From Clostridiales bacterium (lineage in GTDB: Bacteria; Bacillota; Clostridia; Christensenellales; Borkfalkiaceae): a stretch of DNA of 64,000 bases. This document shows, one piece after another, positions 7,330 through 15,750 of this stretch. The translations under genes and the position numbers were made by a program. The stretch is taken from assembly GCA_015055655.1 (NCBI GenBank), contig SVHW01000003.1, positions 98,513 through 162,512 on the forward strand, given 5' to 3'. Positions within the stretch are counted from its first letter, which is position 1. The number at the start of each line of letters is the position of its first letter. The notes beneath the pieces are model-generated. The model ran no database searches. It worked only from the letters and a program-made list of their open reading frames with translations, and had not been told where the DNA came from.

Positions 7330-9132
7330 TTATTCTATCGTTTTTAACGACGCGTTCATATCCGTTTTCACTATCTTCTTCCGCAATAACAGCGTGGAAA
7401 TAAACCCAAACAACATCGTCATTACGGGCGTCAATACATAGCTCCACCACTCTACTTCCGCCAAAGAACCAAAGCTGATGAAATCGAAGACGAAATTTAC
7501 GAACGCCATCCCAAGCGGCACGCCCAGCACCGCGCCTATCGCGCACATAATATACACTTCGCGATAGATATACCCCGTCACCTCGCGCTCGTGATAGCCC
7601 AGCACCATCAGCGTAGCAATCTCGCGCGTGCGCTCGCTGACGTTGATGTTCGTTAAATTATAGATAACCAACGCACATAACACGCCTGAAAAGACGATTA
7701 ACACCGCGGATATCCCGATAAGCGAGCCCGCTTCGCCGTGGTTCACCGCGCAGTTAAACAGCCCTAAGCCTGCAAATACCAGCACCGTCGCTCCCACCAC
7801 GGAAATTACCGTCATTAAGAAACGGCTTTTGAATAATAAGACGTTGCGTACCGTCGATTTATACTTAAAGGAAAGCGCCTTCCAGATAAACGGAATTCTT
7901 TCCAAAATCACCTTTTTCCCCGCTTTCGGGGCTTTGGGCGTCAATAACTGCGCCGGCTTGCTCGACGTCGCTTTTTTTCCGCAGAGCGCAGCAAGCACTA
8001 CGTTGGCGAGCAGGATTATCCCAAACGTTAACGCGTAATAATAGAAATTGAGCGAGTCGGGAAAAGGCGGCATACGGTATTGCATATTAAACCCGTTGTA
8101 TAACAAACTCGTCAACAGCAACCCGATAAAAAAGCCGATACCGCCGCCGATTGCAGAACCTACCGCAACAAACCATACGTACTTGCCCGTGATGCGGTTA
8201 TCCGCAATGCCCAGCGTCTTTTGACAGGCGATTTGCGCGCGCTCTTCCTCAAAGAGCCGCGACATCGTGGAATAGACCACGAGCAGGGTAACGAGCAGGA
8301 AAAATACGACGAAAATTATCCCGATTTGCCCCACCTTTTCCGCGTAGGAAAACAGCGAGTACATCCCGATATTTTCGTATAAGGTAAGCACCGTTGCCCC
8401 GTCGCCTAAAAGCGTTTCCGTTTCCGCTTTCACTATCGCTATATTTTCTTCGTAATCGTTGGAAAACAACTCCCCAAACGCTTCGTTGCCCACGCGCACG
8501 TATATATCGTTGATTATCGGTGGCGTTTGCGTATGGAAATAGTAAATTTCTTTCAGCGTAAGGACGTCTTCTTGCGAATCTTCCCGTTTGGTGAAACTCG
8601 GCTCGTCCTCGTTGTAAATGTGTAACGGATTATAGACGATACCGCTAACGGTATACGCCGTTTCGCCGCCCGTCATAGGGTTGGGGATATACACCGTATC
8701 GCCGACGGCGCAAGACGTTAAGCCTTCCGTTTCTCTCTCGGCAAGGATTTCCCCTTCCTGCGTGGGCAGTTCCCCTTCCAATAACTCTATTTTCCCCAAC
8801 GAGTCTTCTACATTCAACCAATACACGCGCAGCGCGTTTTCCCCTTTTGCCGTTTCGTAGCAAAAGCCCGTTTTCACGTTTTCTTCCCCAAAACGCTGGC
8901 ATACGGTTACTATCTCTTGCGGCGTAAACCCAGACGGGCTGCTGCTCTTGATATATAAATCGGTTACGCGGCTTTGTTCGTATAAATCGCGCGCGCCGAT
9001 TTTGATTTTATTTTCCACTTCGCCAATGCCCGACATAAACCCGATACTCACCGCCACGATAGCGATAATCGTCGTAAAGCGCGCAAAGTGTTTTTTGAAC
9101 AGACGGAACGCCGTCTTTAACCCTGCTTTCAT
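7330..9132 (-). CDS. ABC transporter permease, two FtsX domains
   Basis: A 600-aa membrane protein of the MacB/FtsX-like class. TM1 is at ~15-38, followed by a large extracytoplasmic domain (~45-245), three helices between ~265 and 385, then a second FtsX-like unit with four helices between ~430 and 590. The second unit has the conserved cytoplasmic segment NVSERTREIATLMVLGYHER. Such permeases move lipoproteins, peptides or antibiotics by mechanotransmission. ATG at 9132 overlaps the stop of the ATPase gene as TAATG with GGAG upstream, so the two are translationally coupled. Substrate unknown. Confidence 0.85.
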   Translation of the reverse strand: MKAGLKTAFRLFKKHFARFTTIIAIVAVSIGFMSGIGEVENKIKIGARDLYEQSRVTDLYIKSSSPSGFTPQEIVTVCQRFGEENVKTGFCYETAKGENALRVYWLNVEDSLGKIELLEGELPTQEGEILAERETEGLTSCAVGDTVYIPNPMTGGETAYTVSGIVYNPLHIYNEDEPSFTKREDSQEDVLTLKEIYYFHTQTPPIINDIYVRVGNEAFGELFSNDYEENIAIVKAETETLLGDGATVLTLYENIGMYSLFSYAEKVGQIGIIFVVFFLLVTLLVVYSTMSRLFEEERAQIACQKTLGIADNRITGKYVWFVAVGSAIGGGIGFFIGLLLTSLLYNGFNMQYRMPPFPDSLNFYYYALTFGIILLANVVLAALCGKKATSSKPAQLLTPKAPKAGKKVILERIPFIWKALSFKYKSTVRNVLLFKSRFLMTVISVVGATVLVFAGLGLFNCAVNHGEAGSLIGISAVLIVFSGVLCALVIYNLTNINVSERTREIATLMVLGYHEREVTGYIYREVYIMCAIGAVLGVPLGMAFVNFVFDFISFGSLAEVEWWSYVLTPVMTMLFGFISTLLLRKKIVKTDMNASLKTIE

Positions 9133-9833
9133 TACCACTCTATCTCCTCAATAGGTTTGGGCTGTGCGTTGACGTATACCCCTTCTACGCGCCCGTTTTT
9201 AATCGTGATAACCTTGTCTGCCATCTCTTTCAACGCTTGGTTATGCGTGACCACGACGACGAGTTTTTTATTTTGTTTGCATACGTCGTGCAAAAGCCGT
9301 AAAATGTTTTTACCCGTCACGTAATCGAGCGCGCCGGTAGGCTCGTCACAGAGCAACAGTTTCGGGTTTTTGGCTATCGCGCGCGCGATACTCACGCGTT
9401 GCTGTTCACCGCCGGAAAGTTGCGCGGGGAAATTGGTTAAACGTTCTCCTAAACCCACGCTTTGCAGCACCGTTTTCGGGTCTAACGCGTCTTTACAAAT
9501 CTCCGTGGCAAGTTCCACGTTTTCTATCGCCGTCAAATTGGGCATCAAATTATAAAACTGGAAAACGAACCCGATATCTTCTCTGCGGTATTGGGTGAGT
9601 TGCTTTTTATTCAATTTGGAAATTTCTTTGCCGTCTAACGTAATCTTTCCTTCCGTGGCGTCGTCCATACCGCCCAAAAGGTTCAAAAGCGTCGTCTTGC
9701 CTGCGCCGCTTGGCCCTAAGACGACCACGAATTCCCCGTTCTCCAACGAAAACGATACGTCGTCTAAGGCGCGCAACGCGCCTGCCTGCGATTGATAATC
9801 TTTAATCACTTTTTCTAAGGTTAAATAACTCAT
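9132..9833 (-). CDS. ABC transporter ATP-binding protein (LolD/MacB type)
   Basis: A 233-aa ATPase with Walker [10 protein letters not shown] near residue 40, Q-loop [13 protein letters not shown], signature LSGGEQQR near 140, Walker [13 protein letters not shown] and switch His in VVTHN. It belongs to the LolD/MacB subfamily that partners with FtsX-like permeases, here the coupled gene downstream. The short C-terminal tail is family-typical. Confidence 0.92.
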   Translation of the reverse strand: MSYLTLEKVIKDYQSQAGALRALDDVSFSLENGEFVVVLGPSGAGKTTLLNLLGGMDDATEGKITLDGKEISKLNKKQLTQYRREDIGFVFQFYNLMPNLTAIENVELATEICKDALDPKTVLQSVGLGERLTNFPAQLSGGEQQRVSIARAIAKNPKLLLCDEPTGALDYVTGKNILRLLHDVCKQNKKLVVVVTHNQALKEMADKVITIKNGRVEGVYVNAQPKPIEEIEW

Positions 9834-9884
9834 ATCCGTTCTTGCCTTTTTATATATTTTGTAAACCGTTTGTTTGGGGGAGCA

Positions 9885-9913
9885 AAACGCATCGCACTAA
9901 TAAGCACGATGCG
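9885..9913 (-). terminator. Terminator of the rpmH-rnpA-yidD-yidC-jag operon
   Basis: A 7-bp stem CGCATCG/CGATGCG followed by TTTTG on the minus strand, 20-50 nt past the jag stop codon. Confidence 0.6.
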
Positions 9914-9935
9914 TTGATATTTTATTTTGTTTGCG

Positions 9936-10847
9936 TTATTCTTTATCTTCGCCGCCATTTCCGCTGTTGCCAAGGAAAATACCGAAGAAATCGTTAGACG
10001 TCTTCAACGTCGTGCCACCGGAAGCGTTGTTGCCGCCTTGGTTAAATTTCTTGTATCCGCCCTTGTTGCCACCCTTGTTGCGGTTAAACGAGCTGCCTCC
10101 ACGTTTATTGTAGCCGCCTTTGTTGCCGCGACGTTCGTTGTCACGTCTGTCCCCTCTGGCAGGGATAGCCGGCAACGTTTCGTCTTCTAAGTTGTCGGGA
10201 ATTACAACGATATAACGGTTAGGCTCTTTTCCTTCGCTTTCCGTTTTCACCCCTTCGTAGGAAGAAAGCGCAGCGTGGATAATCCGTCTTTCGTACGGGT
10301 TCATCGGTTCTAATTGAATTTTTCTTTGCAAGCGCATTGCTTTTTGCGCCAAATTTTCCGCAAGCTTGTTCAGCGTAGCTTCACGGTTTTCGCGATAATT
10401 TTCGCAATCGACAACGACGCGTTTGTAATCGTCCCTGCCCTTATTGGCTACCGCCCCTGCCAGCGTTTGAATTGCGTCGAGCGTCGCGCCGTGCTTGCCG
10501 ATAACCGCCGTCGTGTGCGCTGCCGTTACGTTGATTTCTACCTTTTCCGCTTCGGATACGAGTTCGGTACAAGCGGTGATATTTAACAGCTTAAACAAGC
10601 CTTCCAAGAAAACCACCGTTCTTTCGCCGTCCGTCATACCGTCCGTATTTACTACGGGCGCAGACGTTTCTTCGTTGTCCGCTTCCTTTGCCGCAATTTC
10701 TACGCGCGCTTTTACCGCGCCGAAGAGTTTTTTCTTGCCTTCTTCCAATACGCGGATATCCGCCGTTTCTTTCGTTAAAGACAGCTCTTGCAAGCCCTTT
10801 TCTACGGCTTCTTCCACCGTTTTGCCTGTAAATTCAGTATATTTCAT
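9936..10847 (-). CDS. jag: Jag/KhpB RNA-binding protein with Gly-Asn-Arg-rich tail
   Basis: A 303-aa protein with the Jag N-terminal domain (residues 1-52, FTGKTVEEAVEKGLQEL), a KH domain (~85-165, with VIGKHGATLDAIQTLAG) and an R3H domain (~165-230, NPYERRIIHAAL). Beyond residue 230 it adds a ~70-residue Gly/Asn/Arg/Lys-rich tail that ordinary Jag proteins lack. Jag (KhpB) binds RNA with KhpA and influences cell elongation and division. AAAGGAGAG precedes the chosen ATG. It is last in the rpmH-yidC operon, the classic position. Confidence 0.9.
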   Translation of the reverse strand: MKYTEFTGKTVEEAVEKGLQELSLTKETADIRVLEEGKKKLFGAVKARVEIAAKEADNEETSAPVVNTDGMTDGERTVVFLEGLFKLLNITACTELVSEAEKVEINVTAAHTTAVIGKHGATLDAIQTLAGAVANKGRDDYKRVVVDCENYRENREATLNKLAENLAQKAMRLQRKIQLEPMNPYERRIIHAALSSYEGVKTESEGKEPNRYIVVIPDNLEDETLPAIPARGDRRDNERRGNKGGYNKRGGSSFNRNKGGNKGGYKKFNQGGNNASGGTTLKTSNDFFGIFLGNSGNGGEDKE

Positions 10848-10897
10848 TATTCTCTCCTTTCTCTGCGCCCCTTGCCGCGAGAAATTTTTATTTGGTG

Positions 10898-12400
10898 TTA
10901 TTTCTTTTTGTTTTTTCCGTTGCCTTTCTTGTCGGCGTTGGACGTTCTGGGAAGGCGGCGGTTGAATTTTTCTTGCAACGCCTTTTGTTCTCTCTTGTGT
11001 TCGGATACGTCTACGCATTTATTGATAATCAACGTCGACGCCAACGAGAAGATATTGCTCGTAATCATATAAATAGAGAACGCAGAGGAATACATAAACG
11101 AGAATACGCCGAAGACAATCGTCATTACAATCATCGTCATTTTTTGCGTAGACGCCGCTTGCCCATCCACGGACGAGTATTTTTGTTGTTCCTTTTGCGA
11201 ACGCATCGCAATGAATTGTTGTAATAATATCGTGCCGATAGAAAGAACGATAAGGATATAATAGCCGTTGGCTTGCCCTTTTTGTTCGCCAAGGCTTGCC
11301 GTTACTTTATTATACGCGTCCTTTTCGTAAACGTTGGTCACCGCCGTATTGCCAACTTTCAACGCGCCGGTGCCGTCTATCGATATTTCCTGTTTCCCGT
11401 TTGCCGTTTCAAGGATAAACCGCCCGTTAGAGCTGCAAGACGAACCGCAAGAAGAACTTGCGATTTCTTTCAAGAAATCTTCGTGGTCTAAAACGGGGTG
11501 TTTATAGCTTGCGTCTGTCGCCCATACGTTTTTAATCCAAAGGAATTTCGTAGCCCCTTTAACTTCGTTTTCGTAGGCAACCTTCGCCCCTTCTGCGCCT
11601 TTGCCGTAGAAGAAATCCTTTATCTTTTCTTCGTATCCTTTATCTGCCGCCGTCAAATCGCCCAAGTACGCTTTCACTTCCGCGTTTGCTTCCGCTTTCG
11701 CGACGTCTATGACGAGGTTTGCGTGTAAATTGCCGTACGCTTTCACTTCCGCTTGCAAAACTTTCGCTTTGTCCGTCGGCGTCGTTGCCTCGTTGTACGC
11801 AGCGTTGATTGCCGCTATTTTCGTTTCGTCCCCGATAGGAAGCTTTACGAAAATAATTTTATCCGCTTCTTTAACGGTGATGGTATTATTTTCCCAAGAA
11901 TACTCCGATTCGTCGTCGATATCCACGACGTACACGTTGACGGCTTCGTTATAATTCTCCACGAGCGTGTTATAATTTTGTACCGTGGAATATTTTGCGT
12001 ACGCGTTAAACGCGCCAATCGCCATAAAGAAGATGACCATTGACAAAATCATCGGTAAGCAAGACGAAAGCAAAGACATACCGCTTTGTCTTTGGATTTC
12101 CATCAACTTTTGGTTGTACATTTTTTTATCGTTGGCGTATTGCTTTTGCAATTTTTCCATCTTGTCTTTATTTTCGCGCATTTTAATATTTTGTTTGCGC
12201 AAAGAAATGCGTTGGAAAATATCAAAGGGCAATACGATAACCTTCAAAATAAGCGAAAATAAAATAATACCGATACCAACGCCTACCCCTGAGGATATGA
12301 TGCCGCGCACCAGTCTTCCTATCCAGTTAAGAGAAACTTCCAAAGGTTCTCCAAAAAGAGAGAAACCGATTTCTCCTGCTAATACATTAAAAATTTCCAT
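10898..12400 (-). CDS. yidC: Membrane protein insertase YidC/Oxa1/SpoIIIJ with large extracytoplasmic insertions
   Basis: A 500-aa protein, about twice the usual Gram-positive length. The insertase core is recognisable: LFSLILKVIVLPFDI in the first core helix, SCLPMILSMVIFFMAIGAF in the second, the FLWIKNVWATD segment near residue 295, then helices from NGYYILIVLSIGTILLQQ to SSAFSIYMITSN. Extra extracytoplasmic sequence of ~155 residues lies before FLWIKNVW and ~70 residues after it, including CGSSCSS. The Arg usually found in the first core helix groove is Lys here. The C-terminus is a basic ribosome-binding tail. YidC inserts proteins into the membrane, alone or with Sec. Confidence 0.92.
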   Translation of the reverse strand: MEIFNVLAGEIGFSLFGEPLEVSLNWIGRLVRGIISSGVGVGIGIILFSLILKVIVLPFDIFQRISLRKQNIKMRENKDKMEKLQKQYANDKKMYNQKLMEIQRQSGMSLLSSCLPMILSMVIFFMAIGAFNAYAKYSTVQNYNTLVENYNEAVNVYVVDIDDESEYSWENNTITVKEADKIIFVKLPIGDETKIAAINAAYNEATTPTDKAKVLQAEVKAYGNLHANLVIDVAKAEANAEVKAYLGDLTAADKGYEEKIKDFFYGKGAEGAKVAYENEVKGATKFLWIKNVWATDASYKHPVLDHEDFLKEIASSSCGSSCSSNGRFILETANGKQEISIDGTGALKVGNTAVTNVYEKDAYNKVTASLGEQKGQANGYYILIVLSIGTILLQQFIAMRSQKEQQKYSSVDGQAASTQKMTMIVMTIVFGVFSFMYSSAFSIYMITSNIFSLASTLIINKCVDVSEHKREQKALQEKFNRRLPRTSNADKKGNGKNKKK

Positions 12401-12425
12401 TGACTATCCTTTCAACGACGGCGCG

Positions 12426-12722
12426 TTAAAGCAGCCATCTTTTTTTGAAATATTTCTCAGGCGCAGGGTCGTATCCGCCCTTGGAAAAGGGATTGCACCG
12501 CAAAATGCGCCACGCTCCTAACAAAATCCCTATCAAGACGCCTTTATTGTTGATACACTCTAAGGTGTATTGCGAACAGGTAGGACGGTATTTACACGTC
12601 CCTAACGAAAGATGCTTTTGATAAAATAGTATCATCCGCATACACAACATTTTTAGATAGGGTTTAAAAACCGTTTTTCTCAAATATTTTACGTTCGCGC
12701 ACCAAAACGAACGGAAAGACAT
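12426..12722 (-). CDS. yidD: Membrane protein insertion efficiency factor YidD
   Basis: A 98-aa protein with the YidD core FYQKHLSLGTCKYRPTCSQY, then GAWRILRCNPFSKGGYDP. YidD helps YidC-dependent insertion at the inner membrane. The N-terminus is ~25 residues longer than usual, but AAGGAG 8 nt upstream and TAATG coupling to rnpA support the start at 12722. Confidence 0.93.
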   Translation of the reverse strand: MSFRSFWCANVKYLRKTVFKPYLKMLCMRMILFYQKHLSLGTCKYRPTCSQYTLECINNKGVLIGILLGAWRILRCNPFSKGGYDPAPEKYFKKRWLL

Positions 12723-13039
12723 TACAGTTTCTCCTTCTTTATCAAGGCGAGCAGTTGCTTTTCAAACGTTTGAAAAGAATATTCTCCGCAAACCTTAGGC
12801 ACGATAACGAACGCGTACGTACCTTGCAGCTGCGTCTGCGCGCTGCGAAACGCCTCTCTCACCAAGCGTTTAATACGGTTTCTTTGTACGCTTTTTCCGT
12901 GTCTTTTTCCTACGGAAACGCCCATCATCGTCTTTTCCGCAGGCTTGTACACCACCGTAAACGAAGGCGCAAAAGCGCGTTTTCCGCCCTTGAAAAGCTT
13001 GTCAAAATCCGATTGTTTTTTCAGCCGTTCATAACGCAT
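12722..13039 (-). CDS. rnpA: Ribonuclease P protein component
   Basis: A 105-aa basic protein, usual size. It has the RnpA signature GKRHGKSVQRNRIKRLVREAFR near residue 50 that binds precursor tRNA and RNase P RNA. The start is MRYERLKKQSDF after AGAAGGCGAATT; an upstream in-frame extension of 19 codons lacks a ribosome site. It lies between rpmH and yidD in the conserved order. Confidence 0.95.
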   Translation of the reverse strand: MRYERLKKQSDFDKLFKGGKRAFAPSFTVVYKPAEKTMMGVSVGKRHGKSVQRNRIKRLVREAFRSAQTQLQGTYAFVIVPKVCGEYSFQTFEKQLLALIKKEKL

Positions 13040-13221
13040 AATTCGCCTTCTAAACAAGTTTTTACCCGTTTTTCTTTTGCTTTCTAAAAATGGCAAATCC
13101 TCTCCTTTGGAAAAAGGAAAGGAATTCGCTCGTTTTTTTCACCGTTTTTTATCTATCGTAAATTTTTTTCGTCTTATAGAAACCGTTTTTTTACGCGTTT
13201 CTACGACGGTGATGTTCCGCG

Positions 13222-13356
13222 TTAGTGGGTAAGTCTTTTTCTACCTTTATCACGACGACGTTTCAACACTCTTCTGCCGGCCGTCGTAGCCATTCTTTTA
13301 CGGAATCCGTGTACTTTGCTTCTTTGTCTTTTCTTGGGTTGATAAGTTCTTTTCAT
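13222..13356 (-). CDS. rpmH: 50S ribosomal protein L34
   Basis: A 44-aa highly basic protein beginning [18 protein letters not shown] and ending [12 protein letters not shown], near-canonical L34. Preceded by GGAGAACG. First gene of the rpmH-rnpA-yidD-yidC-jag operon. In most Firmicutes dnaA lies divergently on the other side; here that side is dnaN on the same strand. Confidence 0.97.
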   Translation of the reverse strand: MKRTYQPKKRQRSKVHGFRKRMATTAGRRVLKRRRDKGRKRLTH

Positions 13357-13429
13357 AATCGTTCTCCTACTTCGCTTTATTGCGATAATTTCTTATTTTT
13401 TTAACGTTTCTTTTTTCAAAAGCTTTCCT

Positions 13430-13459
13430 ATTATACCGCAAGTGGGCATTTTCCGTCAA
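13430..13459 (-). promoter_or_regulatory. Sigma-A promoter of the rpmH operon
   Basis: TTGACG, 18 nt, TATAAT on the minus strand, about 75 nt upstream of rpmH. Confidence 0.75.
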
Positions 13460-13529
13460 GCAATTTCACCGTTATTTTTTGCTTTCCTTGCGCTATTTGC
13501 CGCTTTTTCTCTTTTATTTTTTTCTTTTC

Positions 13530-14633
13530 TTATTGATTTCCCGTGCGCATAGGCATTACGAGATATTGGAAGCATTTATCTTCTTCATTTTCAATCGTGA
13601 AAGGGGAATTGGGCATATTAAACGACAATACTATATTTTCTTCCGTCAACGCTTTCACCGCGTCCAAAAGGTATTTGCCGTTCATCGCTATTTTTAATTC
13701 TTTCCCGTCTAATTCCGTGTTCACCGTTTCTTCAATTTTACCCATATCCGAGTTCGCGTTGATAACAATCTTATCGCTCTTAATATCGAACACGACGAGG
13801 TTATTTTTATCGCCGCGCGTCAAAACGCCCGCGCGCTCGATACTTTGCATCAACTCGCTCTTTTTCACAATTACTTGGCTGGCAAAATTGATAGGATAAA
13901 TATTTTCCTTTCTTACGAATTCACCTGCATACAAACGGGACGTGATAACCGTATCGTTTACCTCTACGGACAATCTGTTTTTATCCGCGTAAATTTTTAA
14001 CGTTTCGTCCCCTTCCAACATACGAGAAATTTCCGTCAACGTCCTTGCAGGGCATACGATTTTCATATCGCCGCCATCCGTCGTTTCTTTAAAACCGCTT
14101 GCCATACGAAGCCCGTCCAAAGCCGTCGCGTATAATTTTCCTTCCTTCGCTTCCAAAAGACAGCCTTTTAAAATAGGTCTACTTTCGTCCGTAGCGCAGC
14201 AAAACGTCACTTTGGAAATAAGTTCTTTCAAATCGTTTTGCTTGATTTCAAAATATTTTTCTTTGGAAATTTGTTCTCCGTTGAAAATAGGAAAATCGTC
14301 TGTGGGAAGCGTTTGAATATTCGTTTCGCTATCGCCGTAACGGACAACGATGCCTTTATCGTCGGAATTGATAATTACTTCATTATAGGAAATTTTTCCC
14401 ATAAAGTCGGCAAAAAATCTGCCGTTTACACAAATTTCTCCCTCTTCCAAAACTTCCGCTTTGATTTTCTTTTCAATGGAGATTTCTCCGTCGTACGCGG
14501 TGAGTAGTAATCCGTCGTTTTCCGCTTTGATTTTAATACACTCTAACACAGGCGTCATCGTTCTAATAGCGCACGCTTTACTAACGATAAAAGCCGCTTC
14601 CGATAACGTCATACCTTCACATACGAATTTCAT
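13530..14633 (-). CDS. dnaN: DNA polymerase III sliding clamp (beta subunit)
   Basis: A 367-aa protein of standard clamp length with three repeated clamp domains. Typical segments are FVCEGMTLSEAAFIVSKA at the N-terminus, ATDESRPILKGCLLE in the middle, and the C-terminal LVMPMRTGNQ, the clamp ending (L(M/L)P(M/V)R). It encircles DNA and tethers Pol III. The start is MKFVCEG after AAAGGACGGG; an upstream in-frame extension lacks support. It is near the predicted oriC but not next to dnaA, which is absent from the window. A DnaA box (14728-14736) sits just upstream of its promoter. Confidence 0.96.
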   Translation of the reverse strand: MKFVCEGMTLSEAAFIVSKACAIRTMTPVLECIKIKAENDGLLLTAYDGEISIEKKIKAEVLEEGEICVNGRFFADFMGKISYNEVIINSDDKGIVVRYGDSETNIQTLPTDDFPIFNGEQISKEKYFEIKQNDLKELISKVTFCCATDESRPILKGCLLEAKEGKLYATALDGLRMASGFKETTDGGDMKIVCPARTLTEISRMLEGDETLKIYADKNRLSVEVNDTVITSRLYAGEFVRKENIYPINFASQVIVKKSELMQSIERAGVLTRGDKNNLVVFDIKSDKIVINANSDMGKIEETVNTELDGKELKIAMNGKYLLDAVKALTEENIVLSFNMPNSPFTIENEEDKCFQYLVMPMRTGNQ

Positions 14634-14684
14634 ATCTGTTTTCCCGTCCTTTAACCTATTTAAAACACTTTTTGCGTTCAATTT

Positions 14685-14713
14685 ATTTTACCATATACAC
14701 CGTTTTTTTGCAA
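14685..14713 (-). promoter_or_regulatory. Sigma-A promoter of dnaN with an adjacent DnaA box
   Basis: TTGCAA, 17 nt, TAAAAT on the minus strand. A DnaA-box-like TTATCCACC at 14728-14736 lies 15 nt upstream of the -35 box, where bound DnaA could influence dnaN transcription. Confidence 0.65.
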
Positions 14714-14770
14714 GCAAATTACTCTGTTTATCCACCATAATTTCGCCTTTTTTACAAAATCTTTTTTATT

Positions 14771-15283
14771 TTATAAAAAAATCTTCTCTTTTAAGGGGTA
14801 TTTTGTGGAAAAATATTTCACCGTGTACGCCGTGCCACCCGTATCCTTTTTACAATACGCCAACAAAACGTCTGCTTTATCCGCCATAAACCTATCCCGC
14901 GCTAACATACAACCTTTCGTATATTGCTCAAATAAAATCGTTGTTTCGTCTGCTTTTTTATATAACTGAGCGTATCTTTTTTTATCTTCCGCGCAATAAT
15001 ATTTTTCCTGATTGACGCAGGGAATACAAGCGTATAATTTTATATCTTTATACTTCATTTTGTATTTTACAACGATTTCTCCTGCAAGCAAATCAAATCC
15101 GGGCGCCATACCGCAATAAAATACGACGACTCCCCTTTCTATCAGGTTTTTAATTTCCTTTTTTAATTTCAAAATAGAAAAATCGTTATCTAAAATACGA
15201 TGCCCCGTAAAAGCGCAGCTCGTTATCGGTTTTTCTACTTCCTTCAATATCAATTGTTCTGTTTTATAAACGTCTAATTTCAT
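14771..15283 (-). CDS. SLOG-domain protein of the DUF1273/YpsA family
   Basis: A 170-aa protein with AFTGHR near residue 24, CGMAPGFDLLAGE near 58 and KDTGGTAYTV near 146. These are nucleotide-binding loops of the SLOG superfamily, YpsA/DUF1273 branch. YpsA is linked to division and stress in Firmicutes, but the biochemical role is unclear. The gene occupies the position between dnaN and oriC. Its consensus promoter's -10 box ends 7 nt before the ATG and no Shine-Dalgarno is present, so the mRNA is probably leaderless. Confidence 0.8.
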   Translation of the reverse strand: MKLDVYKTEQLILKEVEKPITSCAFTGHRILDNDFSILKLKKEIKNLIERGVVVFYCGMAPGFDLLAGEIVVKYKMKYKDIKLYACIPCVNQEKYYCAEDKKRYAQLYKKADETTILFEQYTKGCMLARDRFMADKADVLLAYCKKDTGGTAYTVKYFSTKYPLKEKIFL

Positions 15284-15290
15284 AGTTTAC

Positions 15291-15318
15291 ATTATATCAC
15301 AAAAACGAAATTTGTCAA
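15291..15318 (-). promoter_or_regulatory. Consensus promoter giving a leaderless transcript (DUF1273 gene)
   Basis: TTGACA, 16 nt, TATAAT on the minus strand. Only 7 nt separate the -10 box from the ATG at 15283. Confidence 0.8.
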
Positions 15319-15359
15319 TCGTACGTTTTCATTTTAACAGCCCTTTTCAAAAATTTATT

Positions 15360-15700
15360 GCCATCGCAGATTGATTTATTATTATATATATTTTATATAT
15401 AATAGTAATATTAGTAGTAGAGTGCGGTGGAATTGTGGACAACCTATAAAAAAGGCAGATTTTATCAAGGAAAAAGCGGTATTTTTTTGGTGGATAACGC
15501 TGTGCATAACTAAGGAAAAGTAGGTGGAAAAAATGTGTAATACTTTGTGAATAAGTGGAAAAACAAAAAATAAATAAAAATATAAGAGAGTATAATTATT
15601 TAAAAATATGAATATTTATAAAAAAGAATATAGTATTCCACAAAAGTTATCCACAGGTGGAAAAAGGTATCCACTTATCCGCAAAAGGAGAGAAAAAAAT
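15360..15700. other. Probable chromosomal replication origin (oriC)
   Basis: An AT-rich gap with DnaA boxes: perfect TTATNCACA matches at 15501-15509 and 15546-15554 (reverse) and 15647-15655 (forward), plus one-mismatch boxes at 15434-15442, 15489-15497 and 15675-15683. Read on the minus strand, the box at 15434-15442 is followed by a short GC-richer spacer, then CTACTACTAATATTACTA (ending at 15420 and running left), then an AT-only stretch (~15375-15400). This is the box, DnaA-trio, unwinding-element order of the Bacillus basal unwinding system, facing dnaN as in Bacillus. A second AT-rich tract lies at 15560-15640. Confidence 0.78.
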
Positions 15701-15712
15701 AAAGAAAAAGGA

Positions 15713-15741
15713 TTGCTATTTTTATAAATAAGTGTTATAAT
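15713..15741 (+). promoter_or_regulatory. Sigma-A promoter of rsmG, near-leaderless
   Basis: TTGCTA, 17 nt, TATAAT, ending 9 nt before the ATG of rsmG. No Shine-Dalgarno is present. Confidence 0.75.
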
Positions 15742-15750
15742 ACAGTTACT

